From NCBI RefSeq assembly GCF_003958645.1, contig NZ_RXLO01000002.1:434001-498000 (forward strand): DNA of 64,000 bases, read 5' to 3'. Positions 1 through 10,384 of the stretch are shown piece by piece. A program made the translations under genes and the position numbers. Within the stretch, counting starts at the first letter, position 1. Each line of letters starts with the position of its first letter. Under the pieces are notes generated by a model that was not told where the DNA came from, ran no database searches, and was given only the letters and a program-made list of their open reading frames with translations. This DNA is from Chitinophaga rhizosphaerae (GTDB lineage Bacteria; Bacteroidota; Bacteroidia; Chitinophagales; Chitinophagaceae).

Positions 1-181
1 CGGTGATGTAACCTTTACCGGGCTTCGGGGGTGCGTAGATGTGAAAATGAAAGCTCACTTTCTTCTTGGTTTCGGTGGATACGATCGTGGTATCGCTGGT
101 TTTCGTGTCTTCCTGGGCACGGAGAGCGGTTGCGGAGGCGGTGAGGGCCAGGCACAGTGTTGCGTAGCGGACAATTTTCAT
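1..181 (-). CDS. Secreted protein, N-terminal part (runs off the left edge)
   Basis: The reading frame is open from an ATG at 181 to the window edge, about 60 codons. It begins with a typical Sec signal peptide (MKIVRYATLCLALTASATA, then an ALRAQ-type cleavage region), followed by a Thr/Ser/Lys-rich stretch (QEDTKTSDTTIVSTETKKK). The protein is therefore probably exported to the periplasm or cell surface. Too little of the mature protein is present to assign a family. The start is the only ATG that keeps the whole signal peptide. Confidence 0.6.
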   Translation of the reverse strand, partial: MKIVRYATLCLALTASATALRAQEDTKTSDTTIVSTETKKKVSFHFHIYAPPKPGKGYIT

Positions 182-323
182 GATGGTTTCAACTTTACTT
201 GGTTAAGGATGGGGACAGCCGCTCATCATCGGCCGGGCTTTCCGTTTTGGTTGCCCCGGAAAGCCATCGTTATGCTGCCGTCCGTAAAGAAGACGAACGT
301 GTTTGTGAAAAGTTTCAAAAATA

Positions 324-743
324 TTAAAATTCCCTGCGCTCCCGCGTCCAGCTATCTATATAGTCGGCAATTTCCCGGGTATGGGTGCCGGGCGGGAAGA
401 GTTTCCCCACACCGAGGGCGTACAGTTCCTGCATATCCGTGTCCGGGATGATGCCGCCGCCGGTCAGCAGCACATCGTCCATCCCTTTTTCCTTCATCAG
501 GGCGATGATCTTCGGGAATACGGTCATGTGCGCACCCGACAGGATGCTCACGCCGATGGCGTCCACATCTTCCTGCAAAGCTGCATTCACTACCATTTCC
601 GGCGTCTGCCGCAGTCCGGTATATATCACTTCCATCCCCGCATCGCGAAGGGCGGAGGCGATCACCTTGGCGCCGCGGTCGTGACCGTCGAGCCCTACTT
701 TGGCTACCAGTACGCGGATGGGACGTTGATTCGGGTTGACCAT
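324..743 (-). CDS. Cobalamin (B12)-binding domain protein, methylmalonyl-CoA mutase C-terminal type
   Basis: This 139-residue protein consists almost only of a B12-binding Rossmann-like domain. The signature [13 protein letters not shown] near residues 17-29 holds the DxHxxG motif whose His is the lower axial cobalt ligand; SILSGAH and LLTGGGI fit the other cofactor-contact loops. It matches in size the small subunit or stand-alone domain of acyl-CoA mutases such as methylmalonyl- or isobutyryl-CoA mutase. No large catalytic subunit is in view, so it presumably acts with one encoded elsewhere. The ATG at 743 was chosen because the longer upstream reading lacks family similarity and would run into the glnS promoter region. 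Confidence 0.85.
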   Translation of the reverse strand: MVNPNQRPIRVLVAKVGLDGHDRGAKVIASALRDAGMEVIYTGLRQTPEMVVNAALQEDVDAIGVSILSGAHMTVFPKIIALMKEKGMDDVLLTGGGIIPDTDMQELYALGVGKLFPPGTHTREIADYIDSWTRERREF

Positions 744-814
744 AATTCCTATAATTGGATTGTAAATGTAGTATTTTCCCCGAAAGTGCGGCAAAAGCGT
801 GTTTTCAATTATAT

Positions 815-822
815 TACCTTTG
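815..822 (+). promoter_or_regulatory. Bacteroidota-type -7 box of glnS
   Basis: TACCTTTG matches the TAnnTTTG consensus exactly and lies 22 bases before the glnS ATG. A T-rich stretch about 10-15 bases upstream (GTTTT at 801) could be a weak -33 element. Confidence 0.55.
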
Positions 823-844
823 CAATTCGGATAAACTGCCAAAT

Positions 845-2512
<1,668 letters not shown>

Positions 2513-2532
2513 TCGAACTTCACTGTAATAGA

Positions 2533-2561
2533 AAAAGGCCATCCACAGCGGATGGCCTTTT
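2533..2561. terminator. Bidirectional terminator between glnS and gltX
   Basis: A 12-bp perfect stem (AAAAGGCCATCC / GGATGGCCTTTT) with a 5-base loop and A/T tails on both sides. It sits 20 bases after glnS and 21 bases after the gltX stop, so it can serve both convergent genes. Confidence 0.85.
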
Positions 2562-2582
2562 CGTTTATGCGGTCATGTTATA

Positions 2583-4112
2583 CTACTTCAACATTTCCAG
2601 CGCGATCATGATACGGTCGATCGTTTCGTTTTTGCCGATGGTAGCGGCGATATCGAATACCGGTGGGCCGAACTTCCCGCCGCAAAGCATGATGCGGAAA
2701 GGCAACTGCAATTCTCCCGGCTTGATGCCTTTGGCGGCGGCCAGCGCCTTGAAACCTTCTTCCAGCGCGGCGGCGGAGAAATCTTCCTGGTCCAGCAGCG
2801 CGGCAGACCATTCTCCGAAGAAAGCCTGTTTATCCGCATTCCACTTGGGTTTCACGGCATCGAGGTCATATTTTCCGGGGCGGGTGAAGAAGAAGAACCC
2901 ATGGTCCCAGATCTCGTTCACGAAATGGCAGCGCTCTTTCACCATGCCGGCGATCTTTTCCGCGTAGTCCGCGTCTGCAGAAACGCCCTTTGCTTCGAGC
3001 ACGGGGAACAGCAGCGCGGCGAGGCGGTCGTTCGGCGTGCGCATGATCCATTCGTGATTGAACCATTTCGCCTTGTCGTAATCGAACTTGGCGCCGCCTT
3101 TGTGGACGCGGGAGATGGAGAATTTTTCGATCAGTTCTTCGATGGTAAAAATTTCCTGTCCGGAGCCGTCGTTCCAGCCGAGCATGGCCAGCATATTGAT
3201 GAACGCTTCGGGGAGGAATCCATTTTCGCGGAAACCGCGGGTGAGATCGCCGGTTTTGGGATCTGTCCAGTTCATGGCGTATACGGGGAAGCCGAGGCGG
3301 TCGCCGTCGCGTTTGGACAGTTTACCGTTGCCATCGGGCTTCAGGATGAGCGGCAGGTGGGCCCATTGCGGCATTTGGTTGCCCCATCCCAGGTATCGCC
3401 AGAGCAGGATGTGCACCGGTGCGGAGGGGAGCCACTCTTCGCCCCGGAAGGCGTGGGTGATCTTCATGAGATAATCGTCGACCACCACGGCGAGGTGATA
3501 GGTGGGCATCCCGTCTGCTTTCAGCAGTACTTTATCGTCTACGATATTGGTCTGGAATGTAACGTCGCCGCGGATCATGTCGGTGAACGTCACTTCCTCG
3601 TTTGTCGGCATTTTGATGCGGATGACGTGGGGTGTCCCTTTATCGAGGAGCTCCTTCACTTCGGCCGCTTCCATATTCAGCGAGTTGCGCATGTGGCCGC
3701 GGACGGTGTGGCCGTATTGCGGGGAATGGTTGCCGCGGGCGCGTTCCACTTCCTTCATGGCTTCCAGCTCTTCGGGGGTATCGAACGCGTAATAGGCGTT
3801 GCCGGAAGCAACGAGCTGTTCGGCGTACTGGCGGTACAGCGGTTTGCGTTCGGATTGGCGGTATGGGCCGTACGGACCGCCTTTCAGGGGGCTTTCATCG
3901 GGCTCCAGCCCGCACCAGCGGAGGCATTCCACGATATAATCCTCGGCGCCGGGCACAAAGCGTGTCTGGTCCGTGTCTTCGATCCGGAGGATAAACTCAC
4001 CGTTGTGGTGACGGGCGAAAAGATAATTGAACAGCACCGTGCGTACGCCGCCGAGGTGAAGTCCGCCCGTAGGGCTCGGCGCAAAGCGCACCCTTACTTT
4101 ATTGTGACTCAT
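2583..4112 (-). CDS. gltX: Glutamyl-tRNA synthetase
   Basis: A 509-residue class I synthetase that attaches glutamate to tRNA-Glu. The signature APSPTGGLHLGG near residues 11-22 and the KMSKS-type loop KLSKRDGDR near 265 are present, as are the LRIEDTDQTR and GEEWLPS-type family motifs. The C-terminal all-helical anticodon-binding domain is complete. The start was set at MSHNKVRVRF (4112) rather than three codons upstream because it is the conserved N-terminus. Together with glnS and the GluQ-like gene at 61.3 kb, the window holds three related enzymes of the GlxRS family. Confidence 0.96.
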   Translation of the reverse strand: MSHNKVRVRFAPSPTGGLHLGGVRTVLFNYLFARHHNGEFILRIEDTDQTRFVPGAEDYIVECLRWCGLEPDESPLKGGPYGPYRQSERKPLYRQYAEQLVASGNAYYAFDTPEELEAMKEVERARGNHSPQYGHTVRGHMRNSLNMEAAEVKELLDKGTPHVIRIKMPTNEEVTFTDMIRGDVTFQTNIVDDKVLLKADGMPTYHLAVVVDDYLMKITHAFRGEEWLPSAPVHILLWRYLGWGNQMPQWAHLPLILKPDGNGKLSKRDGDRLGFPVYAMNWTDPKTGDLTRGFRENGFLPEAFINMLAMLGWNDGSGQEIFTIEELIEKFSISRVHKGGAKFDYDKAKWFNHEWIMRTPNDRLAALLFPVLEAKGVSADADYAEKIAGMVKERCHFVNEIWDHGFFFFTRPGKYDLDAVKPKWNADKQAFFGEWSAALLDQEDFSAAALEEGFKALAAAKGIKPGELQLPFRIMLCGGKFGPPVFDIAATIGKNETIDRIMIALEMLK

Positions 4113-4167
4113 ACGGCGCAAAAATAATAATTTCGGGGCAGGGAACGATCACGCTAATCCGCTTAAC

Positions 4168-4782
4168 ATGTTCTATTTTACGAAAACACCCGGCTTTTTG
4201 AAGTCGCTCTACAAAAGCTGCACCTGGAATTTCTCGCCTGCCGTACCGGCGGTGTACCTCACGTTCGACGATGGCCCGCATCCCAAAGCCACGCCATTCG
4301 TGCTCGAACAGCTGAAAAAATACGGTGCGAAGGCCACGTTTTTCTGTATCGGGAAGAATGTGGTGGAGCATCCTGGAATTTACCAGCAGATTTTGCTGGA
4401 AGGGCACGCGGTCGGCAATCATACCCACAACCACCTCAACGGCTGGAAAACGGCTACAGACAAGTATCTCGCCAATATCAAGGAAGCGGCGCAATACATC
4501 CGTTCCCGGCTTTTCCGTCCGCCGTACGGGCGGATTTCGCCGTTCCAGATCAAGGAATTGAAGAAGGAATACCAGATCATTATGTGGGACGTGCTCAGCG
4601 GGGATTTCGACAGGGAGATCACGGGCGAGGCCTGTGTCCAGAACGTGGTGTTCAAGCTGCAACCCGGTTCCATCGTGGTTTTTCATGACAGCGAGAAGGC
4701 CTGGGACCGGATGAGTTACGCGCTGCCGCGGGTGCTGGAGCACTGTAAGCGCCAGGGCTGGGAGGTGAGGGCGATCGTGTAG
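4168..4782 (+). CDS. Polysaccharide deacetylase (CE4 / NodB family)
   Basis: A 204-residue NodB-homology hydrolase that removes N- or O-acetyl groups from cell-wall or exported glycans using a divalent metal. All five CE4 motifs are visible: TFDDGPH (catalytic Asp and first metal Asp), HTHNH (metal His pair), RPPYGR, WDVLSGDFD, and IVVFHDS. There is no obvious cleavable signal peptide, so the location is uncertain; the first 25 residues could anchor it weakly. The gene starts 55 bases from the divergent gltX start. Confidence 0.9.
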   Translation: MFYFTKTPGFLKSLYKSCTWNFSPAVPAVYLTFDDGPHPKATPFVLEQLKKYGAKATFFCIGKNVVEHPGIYQQILLEGHAVGNHTHNHLNGWKTATDKYLANIKEAAQYIRSRLFRPPYGRISPFQIKELKKEYQIIMWDVLSGDFDREITGEACVQNVVFKLQPGSIVVFHDSEKAWDRMSYALPRVLEHCKRQGWEVRAIV

Positions 4783-4799
4783 GGAAGGTTAAGGAAACG

Positions 4800-4836
4800 G
4801 CAACGCCGCATGCCCGGGAGGGTCGTGCGGCGTTGC
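4800..4836. terminator. Stem-loop between convergent genes
   Basis: An 11-bp perfect stem (GCAACGCCGCA / TGCGGCGTTGC) with a 15-base loop sits between the deacetylase gene and the convergent lipoprotein gene. The T tract after it is short, so termination may be incomplete. Confidence 0.6.
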
Positions 4837-4858
4837 TATTATCGGGTCCGGTTGCGGG

Positions 4859-5731
4859 TTACAGGGAGATTTCCTTGGTTTTGTCGCCTATGGTGAGGGT
4901 GGCTTTTTTGTCGCACTCGCCGTTGCCGTAGTTCAGTTTGCCGCTGCGGCCGTTGAGGGTAACGGTTACTTCGCCAGACTGGATCCAGGGGCAGATGAGG
5001 CCGCGTTTAAGCGGGGTGGTGATGGCTACGGTAGCGGTTCCCAGGCTGTCTTTCAGCAGGGCGTTGCCGGTGATCTCGAACAGATCGTCTTTCGTATCTA
5101 CCGTATTATTGTCTTTATATTCCACAGTGCGGGTGCCGCTGTAGGTGGCGGTGTAGCCGTTGGGATAGGTCACTTTGCCGTCGGTTACCGTGTAAGTGAA
5201 CGTTTTCTTCGCGGAGAGCCAGCTGGTGGTGGTGATCACAACCGTGCCTTCTACCTTGATGCCATTCACGAAATAGTTTTCGAAGGTAACGGTGGCCTTG
5301 GCGTCTTGCAGCCAGAGGATGCTGGTGAGCCTGATTTTGAGTTTGCCTTTGCGGGTGATGCCGCGGCCGTCCGTACAACCGTTTTCGAAATCGATCGTGA
5401 GCGTTTTGGGATAGGTGAGCACATCGCCCGGTTCGGCGGTGAATACGCCGTAGCAAACGTTCGGATTGGGATCGGTGTCTGCCTGTTCCGGTGCTTTACG
5501 GCCTCCGGGAGGGAGTTCGCGCCGGTTATAATCGATCGATGCGTTGAACACATCTTCATATATGGCGTTGACGTTGGCTTCGGAAACAGCGGCGGAGATG
5601 GTGTTGTTGTCTTTCTTGTCGTCTGCCCCGGATTTGGCGTCATCTTTCTTACAGGCGAAGAAAACGGTGATGGCGCTGATGGCGAGCGCAGTAACAGACA
5701 GCACCTTGTTCGTGTTAAAATAGTGTTTCAT
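4859..5731 (-). CDS. Lipoprotein of unknown function
   Basis: A 290-residue predicted lipoprotein. The N-terminus is a signal peptide ending in a lipobox (ITVFFAC, Cys at residue 27), followed by a Lys/Asp-rich spacer typical of Bacteroidota lipoproteins. The mature part is rich in Thr, Val and Tyr and is probably all-beta, with two Cys (FENGC, LICPW) and a third near the C-terminus (GECDKK). It has no motif that I can assign to an enzyme. A location at the outer membrane or periplasm is inferred. Confidence 0.8.
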   Translation of the reverse strand: MKHYFNTNKVLSVTALAISAITVFFACKKDDAKSGADDKKDNNTISAAVSEANVNAIYEDVFNASIDYNRRELPPGGRKAPEQADTDPNPNVCYGVFTAEPGDVLTYPKTLTIDFENGCTDGRGITRKGKLKIRLTSILWLQDAKATVTFENYFVNGIKVEGTVVITTTSWLSAKKTFTYTVTDGKVTYPNGYTATYSGTRTVEYKDNNTVDTKDDLFEITGNALLKDSLGTATVAITTPLKRGLICPWIQSGEVTVTLNGRSGKLNYGNGECDKKATLTIGDKTKEISL

Positions 5732-5852
5732 CGTAGGAGGTTTTTTATAGGTATTGGCATAGTGAGACTTACCTTTGACGGACGGTTCGCCTCAAATATT
5801 AAATTTTTCTCAAAACTAAAGATAAACAATTAACTGAAAAAAACAATATATA

Positions 5853-6623
5853 ATGAACTGGATTGACACGCACGCCCATTTATACTCCGATAATTTCGAC
5901 TCCGACCGGCCGGAGATGGTGCAGCGCGCCATCCGGCAGGGTGTTGGGACGATGTTGCTGCCCAATATCGACGAAGATTCCATCGGGGTGATGCTGGCGC
6001 TGGAAGCGGCTTTCCCGGAACATTGCCTTCCCATGATGGGGTTGCATCCCGTTTATGTGAAAGAAAACGTCGAAGAGCAGCTGGCTATTGTGCGGAAGTG
6101 GCTGGAAGCGCGGAAATTTTGGGGCGTGGGGGAAATCGGGCTGGATTTTTATTGGGATAAGTCGCTCCAGGAGCAGCAATACCATGCTTTCCGCAGCCAG
6201 ATCCGGATGGCGCTGGAGATCGGCCTTCCTATCGCCATCCACAGCCGGGAGGCAACGCGGGCGTGTATCGATGTGGTGAAGGAGCTGCATGACGGGCGGC
6301 TTACGGGGGTGTTCCATTGTTTTTCCGGCACGCGCGAAGAGGCGGAGGAGATCATCGGCATGGGGTTCTACCTCGGTATCGGCGGTGTAGTCACGTTTAA
6401 GAAGTCGGGCCTCGACGCCATTGTGGCACAAATCCCCCTGGAGCACATCGTCCTGGAAACCGATGCGCCGTACCTGGCGCCGGTCCCCTATCGCGGCAAA
6501 AGGAACGAAAGCAGCTACATCCCGCTGATCGCGCAGACGGTCGCAGATGTAAAAAATCTAAAAATTGAGGATGTGGCTTCGATTACCACTGCCAATGCAC
6601 AACAATTATTCAAAATGCTCTAA
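5853..6623 (+). CDS. TatD family metal-dependent hydrolase/DNase
   Basis: A 256-residue TIM-barrel hydrolase. Metal ligands are seen in order: DTHAHL (His pair), VGEIGLDFY (Glu), IHSREA (His), VFHCFSG (His) and LETDAPYL (Asp). The family includes 3'-5' exonucleases acting on DNA and RNA and D-aminoacyl-tRNA-linked proteins; the substrate here is unknown. Length fits the family. The asparaginase gene begins 42 bases downstream but has its own promoter box. Confidence 0.93.
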   Translation: MNWIDTHAHLYSDNFDSDRPEMVQRAIRQGVGTMLLPNIDEDSIGVMLALEAAFPEHCLPMMGLHPVYVKENVEEQLAIVRKWLEARKFWGVGEIGLDFYWDKSLQEQQYHAFRSQIRMALEIGLPIAIHSREATRACIDVVKELHDGRLTGVFHCFSGTREEAEEIIGMGFYLGIGGVVTFKKSGLDAIVAQIPLEHIVLETDAPYLAPVPYRGKRNESSYIPLIAQTVADVKNLKIEDVASITTANAQQLFKML

Positions 6624-6634
6624 CTGATTCCGCG

Positions 6635-6642
6635 GTACATTT
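6635..6642 (+). promoter_or_regulatory. -7 box of the asparaginase gene
   Basis: TACATTTG matches TAnnTTTG exactly and lies 23 bases upstream of the ATG at 6665, the same geometry as in front of glnS. Confidence 0.55.
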
Positions 6643-6664
6643 GCATGCAATTCCATAGCATTAC

Positions 6665-7705
6665 ATGACGAAGATTCTCATCATCTATACCGGGGGCACC
6701 GTGGGGATGATTTACGACGAAAAGACGACCGCGCTGCGGCCCATCGGTTTTAACGAGATCAGGAACAATCTTCCCGAGCTCTACCGGATGGGAATTGATT
6801 TTTATGTGTACGCATTCAATCCGCCGATGGATTCATCGGACATGCATCCCGAAGTATGGTCCGAGCTGGCCGGTATTATCGAAGACCGGTATGAACGGTA
6901 CGATGGTTTCGTGATCCTGCACGGTTCCGATACCATGGCGTTTACCGCATCCGCGCTGAGTTACATGCTGGAGAATCTTTCCAAGCCCGTGATCCTCACC
7001 GGCAGCCAGTTGCCGATCGGCAAGATCAGGACAGACGCCAAGGAGAACATCATCACCGCCATGGAAATCGCCAGCACCAAGGCGAACGGGCATTGTATGG
7101 TACCGGAAGTCTGTATTTATTTCGACTTCATGCTCTTCCGCGGCAACCGCGCCAAGAAGTACAACGCCGAAAAATTCGAAGCGTTTTATTCCATGAACTA
7201 TCCTGCGCTCGCAGAGGCCGGTATCGATATCAAGTACAAGCAGAATTTCATGCTTCCCGCGCCCGAGAAGGAGTTGAAGGTGCACAAGAGCATGGATAAC
7301 AACATCGGCGTGCTCAAGATTTTCCCCGGCATTACCCGGCGCGCGGTGGAGGCGATCGTGAATACGCCCGGCATGCGCGGCCTGTTGCTGGAAACCTTCG
7401 GCAGCGGCAATGCCTCTACCCAGCCCTGGTTCACCGAATGCCTGCAGAAAGCGGCAGACAAGGGGATCATTATGGTGGACATTACGCAGTGCGACGGCGG
7501 TTCGGTAGAGCTGGGCAAATACGAAACGTCGACCCACCTACAGAAGATCGGCGTAGTGAGCGGGCACGATATGACGTTTGAGGCGGCCACCACCAAACTG
7601 ATGTTCCTGCTGGGCCAGAACCTGCCGCCCGAAGAGGTGAAGCGGTTGTTGGAAGTGCCGCTGCGTGGGGAACTGACGCTTTCAGAAGCCGACATCCTGG
7701 ATTAA
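6665..7705 (+). CDS. ansA: Type I (cytoplasmic) L-asparaginase
   Basis: A 346-residue asparaginase that hydrolyses L-asparagine to aspartate and ammonia. The first catalytic Thr lies in ILIIYTGGTVGM (residues 4-15) and the second Thr-Asp-Lys-type block in VILHGSDTMAFTASAL. No signal peptide is present, in line with the cytoplasmic type I enzyme. Length is typical (335-350). The downstream neighbour is the tRNA-Ser with its own promoter. Confidence 0.93.
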   Translation: MTKILIIYTGGTVGMIYDEKTTALRPIGFNEIRNNLPELYRMGIDFYVYAFNPPMDSSDMHPEVWSELAGIIEDRYERYDGFVILHGSDTMAFTASALSYMLENLSKPVILTGSQLPIGKIRTDAKENIITAMEIASTKANGHCMVPEVCIYFDFMLFRGNRAKKYNAEKFEAFYSMNYPALAEAGIDIKYKQNFMLPAPEKELKVHKSMDNNIGVLKIFPGITRRAVEAIVNTPGMRGLLLETFGSGNASTQPWFTECLQKAADKGIIMVDITQCDGGSVELGKYETSTHLQKIGVVSGHDMTFEAATTKLMFLLGQNLPPEEVKRLLEVPLRGELTLSEADILD

Positions 7706-7740
7706 TGGCCCGAAAAGCCCAATATTTCCCGAAAAATAAA

Positions 7741-7770
7741 TTGGAAATGTTCAACAAAAGTCTATCTTTG
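7741..7770 (+). promoter_or_regulatory. Promoter of tRNA-Ser
   Basis: A TTG element at 7741-7743 and a TATCTTTG box at 7763-7770, separated by 19 bases, match the Bacteroidota -33/-7 promoter. The tRNA starts 30 bases after the -7 box. Confidence 0.6.
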
Positions 7771-7799
7771 CAACCCTGAATTGAATAATTCAACCGTAC

Positions 7800-7886
7800 G
7801 GAGGAGTGCAGGAGTGGTTGAACTGGCACGCCTGGAAAGTGTGTATAGGTGAAAGCCTATCAAGGGTTCGAATCCCTTCTCCTCCG
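7800..7886 (+). tRNA. tRNA-Ser, anticodon GGA
   Basis: The acceptor stem GGAGGAG pairs perfectly with CTCCTCC at 7879-7885, followed by discriminator G. The anticodon arm CACGC-CTGGAAA-GTGTG carries GGA. The long variable arm (ATAGGTGAAAGCCTAT region) and the T arm AGGG-TTCGAAT-CCCT are as expected for a class II tRNA-Ser. The gene is intact: the prophage entered at its 3' end and regenerated it. CCA is not fully encoded (GCA follows). Confidence 0.95.
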
Positions 7887-7888
7887 CA
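7859..7888 (+). repeat. attL of the prophage (30-bp direct repeat)
   Basis: The 30 bases from the T-arm to just past the end of tRNA-Ser are repeated exactly at 45674-45703. Direct repeats of a tRNA 3' end around an integrase-containing segment are the standard mark of site-specific integration. Confidence 0.92.
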
Positions 7889-7941
7889 GTCAATCCCAGC
7901 TTGGGTTTTAGCGAATTCCGGAGCGCTGATAAATAAAAAAG

Positions 7942-7955
7942 TCTACGTAAAAGTC
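7942..7955 (+). repeat. Candidate integrase arm site, left (P arm)
   Basis: TCTACGTAAAAGTC occurs here, about 55 bases inside attL, and again at 45562-45575, about 100 bases inside attR. A shared word at both ends next to the integrase gene suggests arm-type binding sites of the recombinase. Confidence 0.5.
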
Positions 7956-7976
7956 AACTTTTAAAATTTATCAGTC

Positions 7977-9233
7977 ATGTTAAAACCAGGTTACAGTGAT
8001 CCTCAATTACATCGGTACAACGGTGATCTTTCGAAGGAATGGTATGTCGATTTTTACTTCACATGCCAAGCTCGACAAAGACGCAAAAGAGTCCCGGTGC
8101 GATTGGGGATCAACTATTTTAGCACGGTGAAGGAACGGGACCGGGAAGGTCGTGCCGCAGTGAAAATCATCACAGAAAGCCTCGAAGCCGGATGGAACCC
8201 TTTCGACTGTAAAATAGAAGCTTGGCTCCTCAGTCATCAGGAATCAGAGCCTGCACCGGAGCCAATTCACGAAATGAAAACCCCTGATGGCGTTCCGGTA
8301 CCTACTCCGGCCACGTTGTTCCCTGACGCCATTCAGCTCGCTTACCAAATCCGTCAGAAAGAATTAAAGAAAAAGAGCCGATTCAATTACGAAACGGGGC
8401 TCCGGTACGCCATTCCCGCAATCAAGGCCGGGGGGATGGACAAATTACCGCTGGAAAAGGTGAAGCGGGTACACGTGCGAATGCTATTGGAGCAGATTGG
8501 AAAATTGCGCCAGGCGGAGTATGACAAAGAAGGAAAGGGCAAAGTGTGGACACCCAATGCCTTCAACCGGTACAAATCTTACATCAGCGCCTACTTCGAC
8601 GCTTTGCTGGAATGGGAAGCTGTAGAGTTCAATCCCTGTTTAAAAATAGATGATAAAGAACCGATCGACTTCGGGATACACCGTCACGCGACCGATGAGG
8701 AGTTGAAGATGCTGAAAGCTGAATTACCGAAGTATCACCAGGAATTGTATAATCTGGTCAGGTTTGAACATGTAACGGGAATGCGGCCAAACGAGATACT
8801 GCAGTATCGTTACAATATGACAGACTGGTTGAACTCTGAGATTAAACTCAGTTATCTGGAGGGTAAAACCCGAATTTATAGGGTGGTGCCGGTGCCTGCT
8901 TTCATGTTAAAATGGATTCGGGAACGTCAAGGCGACCACCCGGCAAGCAATTACGCATTTGGCCGGAAACTGCGCTCAGGCCCGAAAAGTCTCACGGCGA
9001 ACAACCTTTCCCGCCTCTGGAAAAAATACGTAAAGGATGAACTTGGATTGAATATCAGCCTGTACTCGTTCAAAGGGCTAGGCGGCGATGCCAAACGAGA
9101 TGCCGGCGTGTCGTATAGTGGTGTCCAGGCAAGCTACGGTCATGCCCTGGGTTCTAGCTCAACAAAACCATATTTGAGGAAGGAAGGAGAACGGCTCCGC
9201 CAGCAGATTAAAGAAAGCATGGTGGATCTGTGA
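7977..9233 (+). CDS. int: Tyrosine recombinase (prophage integrase), divergent catalytic boxes
   Basis: A 418-residue tyrosine recombinase that would insert and excise the prophage at tRNA-Ser. The N-terminal third looks like an arm-binding domain, the middle (about residues 115-225) is a SAM-like core-binding domain, and the C-terminal part is catalytic. The first Arg lies in VTGMRPNEILQ, the GH pair in ASYGHALGS, and the nucleophile is probably the Tyr of TKPYLRK. The box that normally reads HxLRH is SLYSFKGLGG here, so the usual His and second Arg are not evident. It starts 88 bases inside attL, the usual place for a phage integrase. Confidence 0.85.
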   Translation: MLKPGYSDPQLHRYNGDLSKEWYVDFYFTCQARQRRKRVPVRLGINYFSTVKERDREGRAAVKIITESLEAGWNPFDCKIEAWLLSHQESEPAPEPIHEMKTPDGVPVPTPATLFPDAIQLAYQIRQKELKKKSRFNYETGLRYAIPAIKAGGMDKLPLEKVKRVHVRMLLEQIGKLRQAEYDKEGKGKVWTPNAFNRYKSYISAYFDALLEWEAVEFNPCLKIDDKEPIDFGIHRHATDEELKMLKAELPKYHQELYNLVRFEHVTGMRPNEILQYRYNMTDWLNSEIKLSYLEGKTRIYRVVPVPAFMLKWIRERQGDHPASNYAFGRKLRSGPKSLTANNLSRLWKKYVKDELGLNISLYSFKGLGGDAKRDAGVSYSGVQASYGHALGSSSTKPYLRKEGERLRQQIKESMVDL

Positions 9234-9658
9234 TTTAATTGGGCTATCACCCAACGGATCGTAGCTAAGGGTAACGTACCTTTTGCGTGACATTTTTAGT
9301 ATTGCATAACATTACTCTGCCGGGTATTTTTGCCTGGCTTTTGATAGTTTCTTAGTCTAAAAAGCTAAAAATGCTAATTTAATTAGGCAAATAATACTAA
9401 AATATTTAGCATTATTTACTAAATTTATTGCCTGAATTTTCCCTTTTTATACATGTTGCCACTAAAAAAATAGGCGGCTGGAAAATATCATTTCAATTGA
9501 TAATCAATTGTATTAAGAAGTAGTTTGTAATTTTTTTCATCTACGCATTGTTATTTCAGTGCTGAAACTTAGCTTTGAAGGCATCAATGCGATTAATAAG
9601 TACGTCAAAGTCATAGTTCAGAAATATTAATACCCCTGACAATTAATTCGCAACACCC
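9234..9658. other. AT-rich intergenic stretch after the integrase
   Basis: No gene is seen in these 425 bases. They include an AT-rich inverted repeat whose arms are AGGCAAATAA at 9385 and TTATTGCCT at 9425-9433, and runs of TAAAAATGCTAATTTA type. It may hold the promoter of the small rightward genes that follow; no clear TAnnTTTG box was found. Confidence 0.5.
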
Positions 9659-9805
9659 ATGGAAAAGAAGATCACCATAACGACCACAAATGCCAAAGCA
9701 CTCGCCTTCCTTGACAAGCTGCATGAAAAAAAGCAGCAAATCAAGGAACAGATGAGAAATAGCCCCCTTGCTCAAAAAACTGCCCCTAAAGTAAAGCCTC
9801 AGTAA
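9659..9805 (+). CDS. Small basic protein of unknown function
   Basis: A 48-residue frame (MEKKITITTTNAKALAFLDK, then a Lys/Gln-rich helix ending in PKVKPQ). It is hydrophilic, Lys-rich and probably helical. It precedes the next gene by 17 bases on the same strand, so the two are probably cotranscribed. Position between integrase and lysis genes, against the direction of the late genes, marks it as lysogen-expressed cargo. No family is recognised. Confidence 0.55.
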   Translation: MEKKITITTTNAKALAFLDKLHEKKQQIKEQMRNSPLAQKTAPKVKPQ

Positions 9806-9822
9806 AACTTCGGTAAACATCA

Positions 9823-10368
9823 GTGTACGCCTTTGAAATATCCGAGCACCCCCAAGAATCACGTACCGAGTACTGGTTTACTACCGACAGTTATTTAAGG
9901 TATTACGCATACATAGTTTCTGCTGATGATTGGGCAGATGGCCTAGATCCATACCCATTTTTGCAACAGCACGGCTATGCTTTTGGTTTTTGCCCTGTAG
10001 ACGAAGAAGCCCAATCCAATTCCTCTCACGATCCTCGTGTTGGCCAAACAATCTGCGCCATCATTTCTCATTTTATGTCCGGTTTCTCTCAGATTGTGCT
10101 CATGTATCACTGCGATTCGACTGATGGCAGACAACAATTTAGGAATAAGACGTTTCAGAATTGGTTCTCTAAACACAGCGATCTTAGCAAAATCTATCGC
10201 CACAAAATCATTATTAATGTAGAAGTTGAGGATACTGTCAAAAGTGAATATCTTGGTTGCTTTGCAAAATGTGAAGGTGGGTCAATTTCAACTGTAAGTG
10301 CTGAATTTGAACTGATGGCCAATGAAAAGGTTAATTCCGGTAAACAACAAATTATTGCCCCACAATAA
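9823..10368 (+). CDS. Cargo protein of unknown function (possibly DUF6169-like)
   Basis: A 181-residue acidic soluble protein beginning at GTG 9823. It has aromatic-rich segments (TEYWFTTDSYLRYYAYIV, HGYAFGFCPV, QIVLMYHCDSTDG) and no signal peptide or membrane segment. The pattern resembles a Bacteroidota family of unknown function that I recall as DUF6169, but this is low-confidence. It follows the 48-residue gene and is opposite to the phage late operon, typical of a moron gene that may alter the lysogen, for example in phage exclusion. Confidence 0.6.
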   Translation: MYAFEISEHPQESRTEYWFTTDSYLRYYAYIVSADDWADGLDPYPFLQQHGYAFGFCPVDEEAQSNSSHDPRVGQTICAIISHFMSGFSQIVLMYHCDSTDGRQQFRNKTFQNWFSKHSDLSKIYRHKIIINVEVEDTVKSEYLGCFAKCEGGSISTVSAEFELMANEKVNSGKQQIIAPQ

Positions 10369-10384
10369 TAATTGGCCTGAATAA

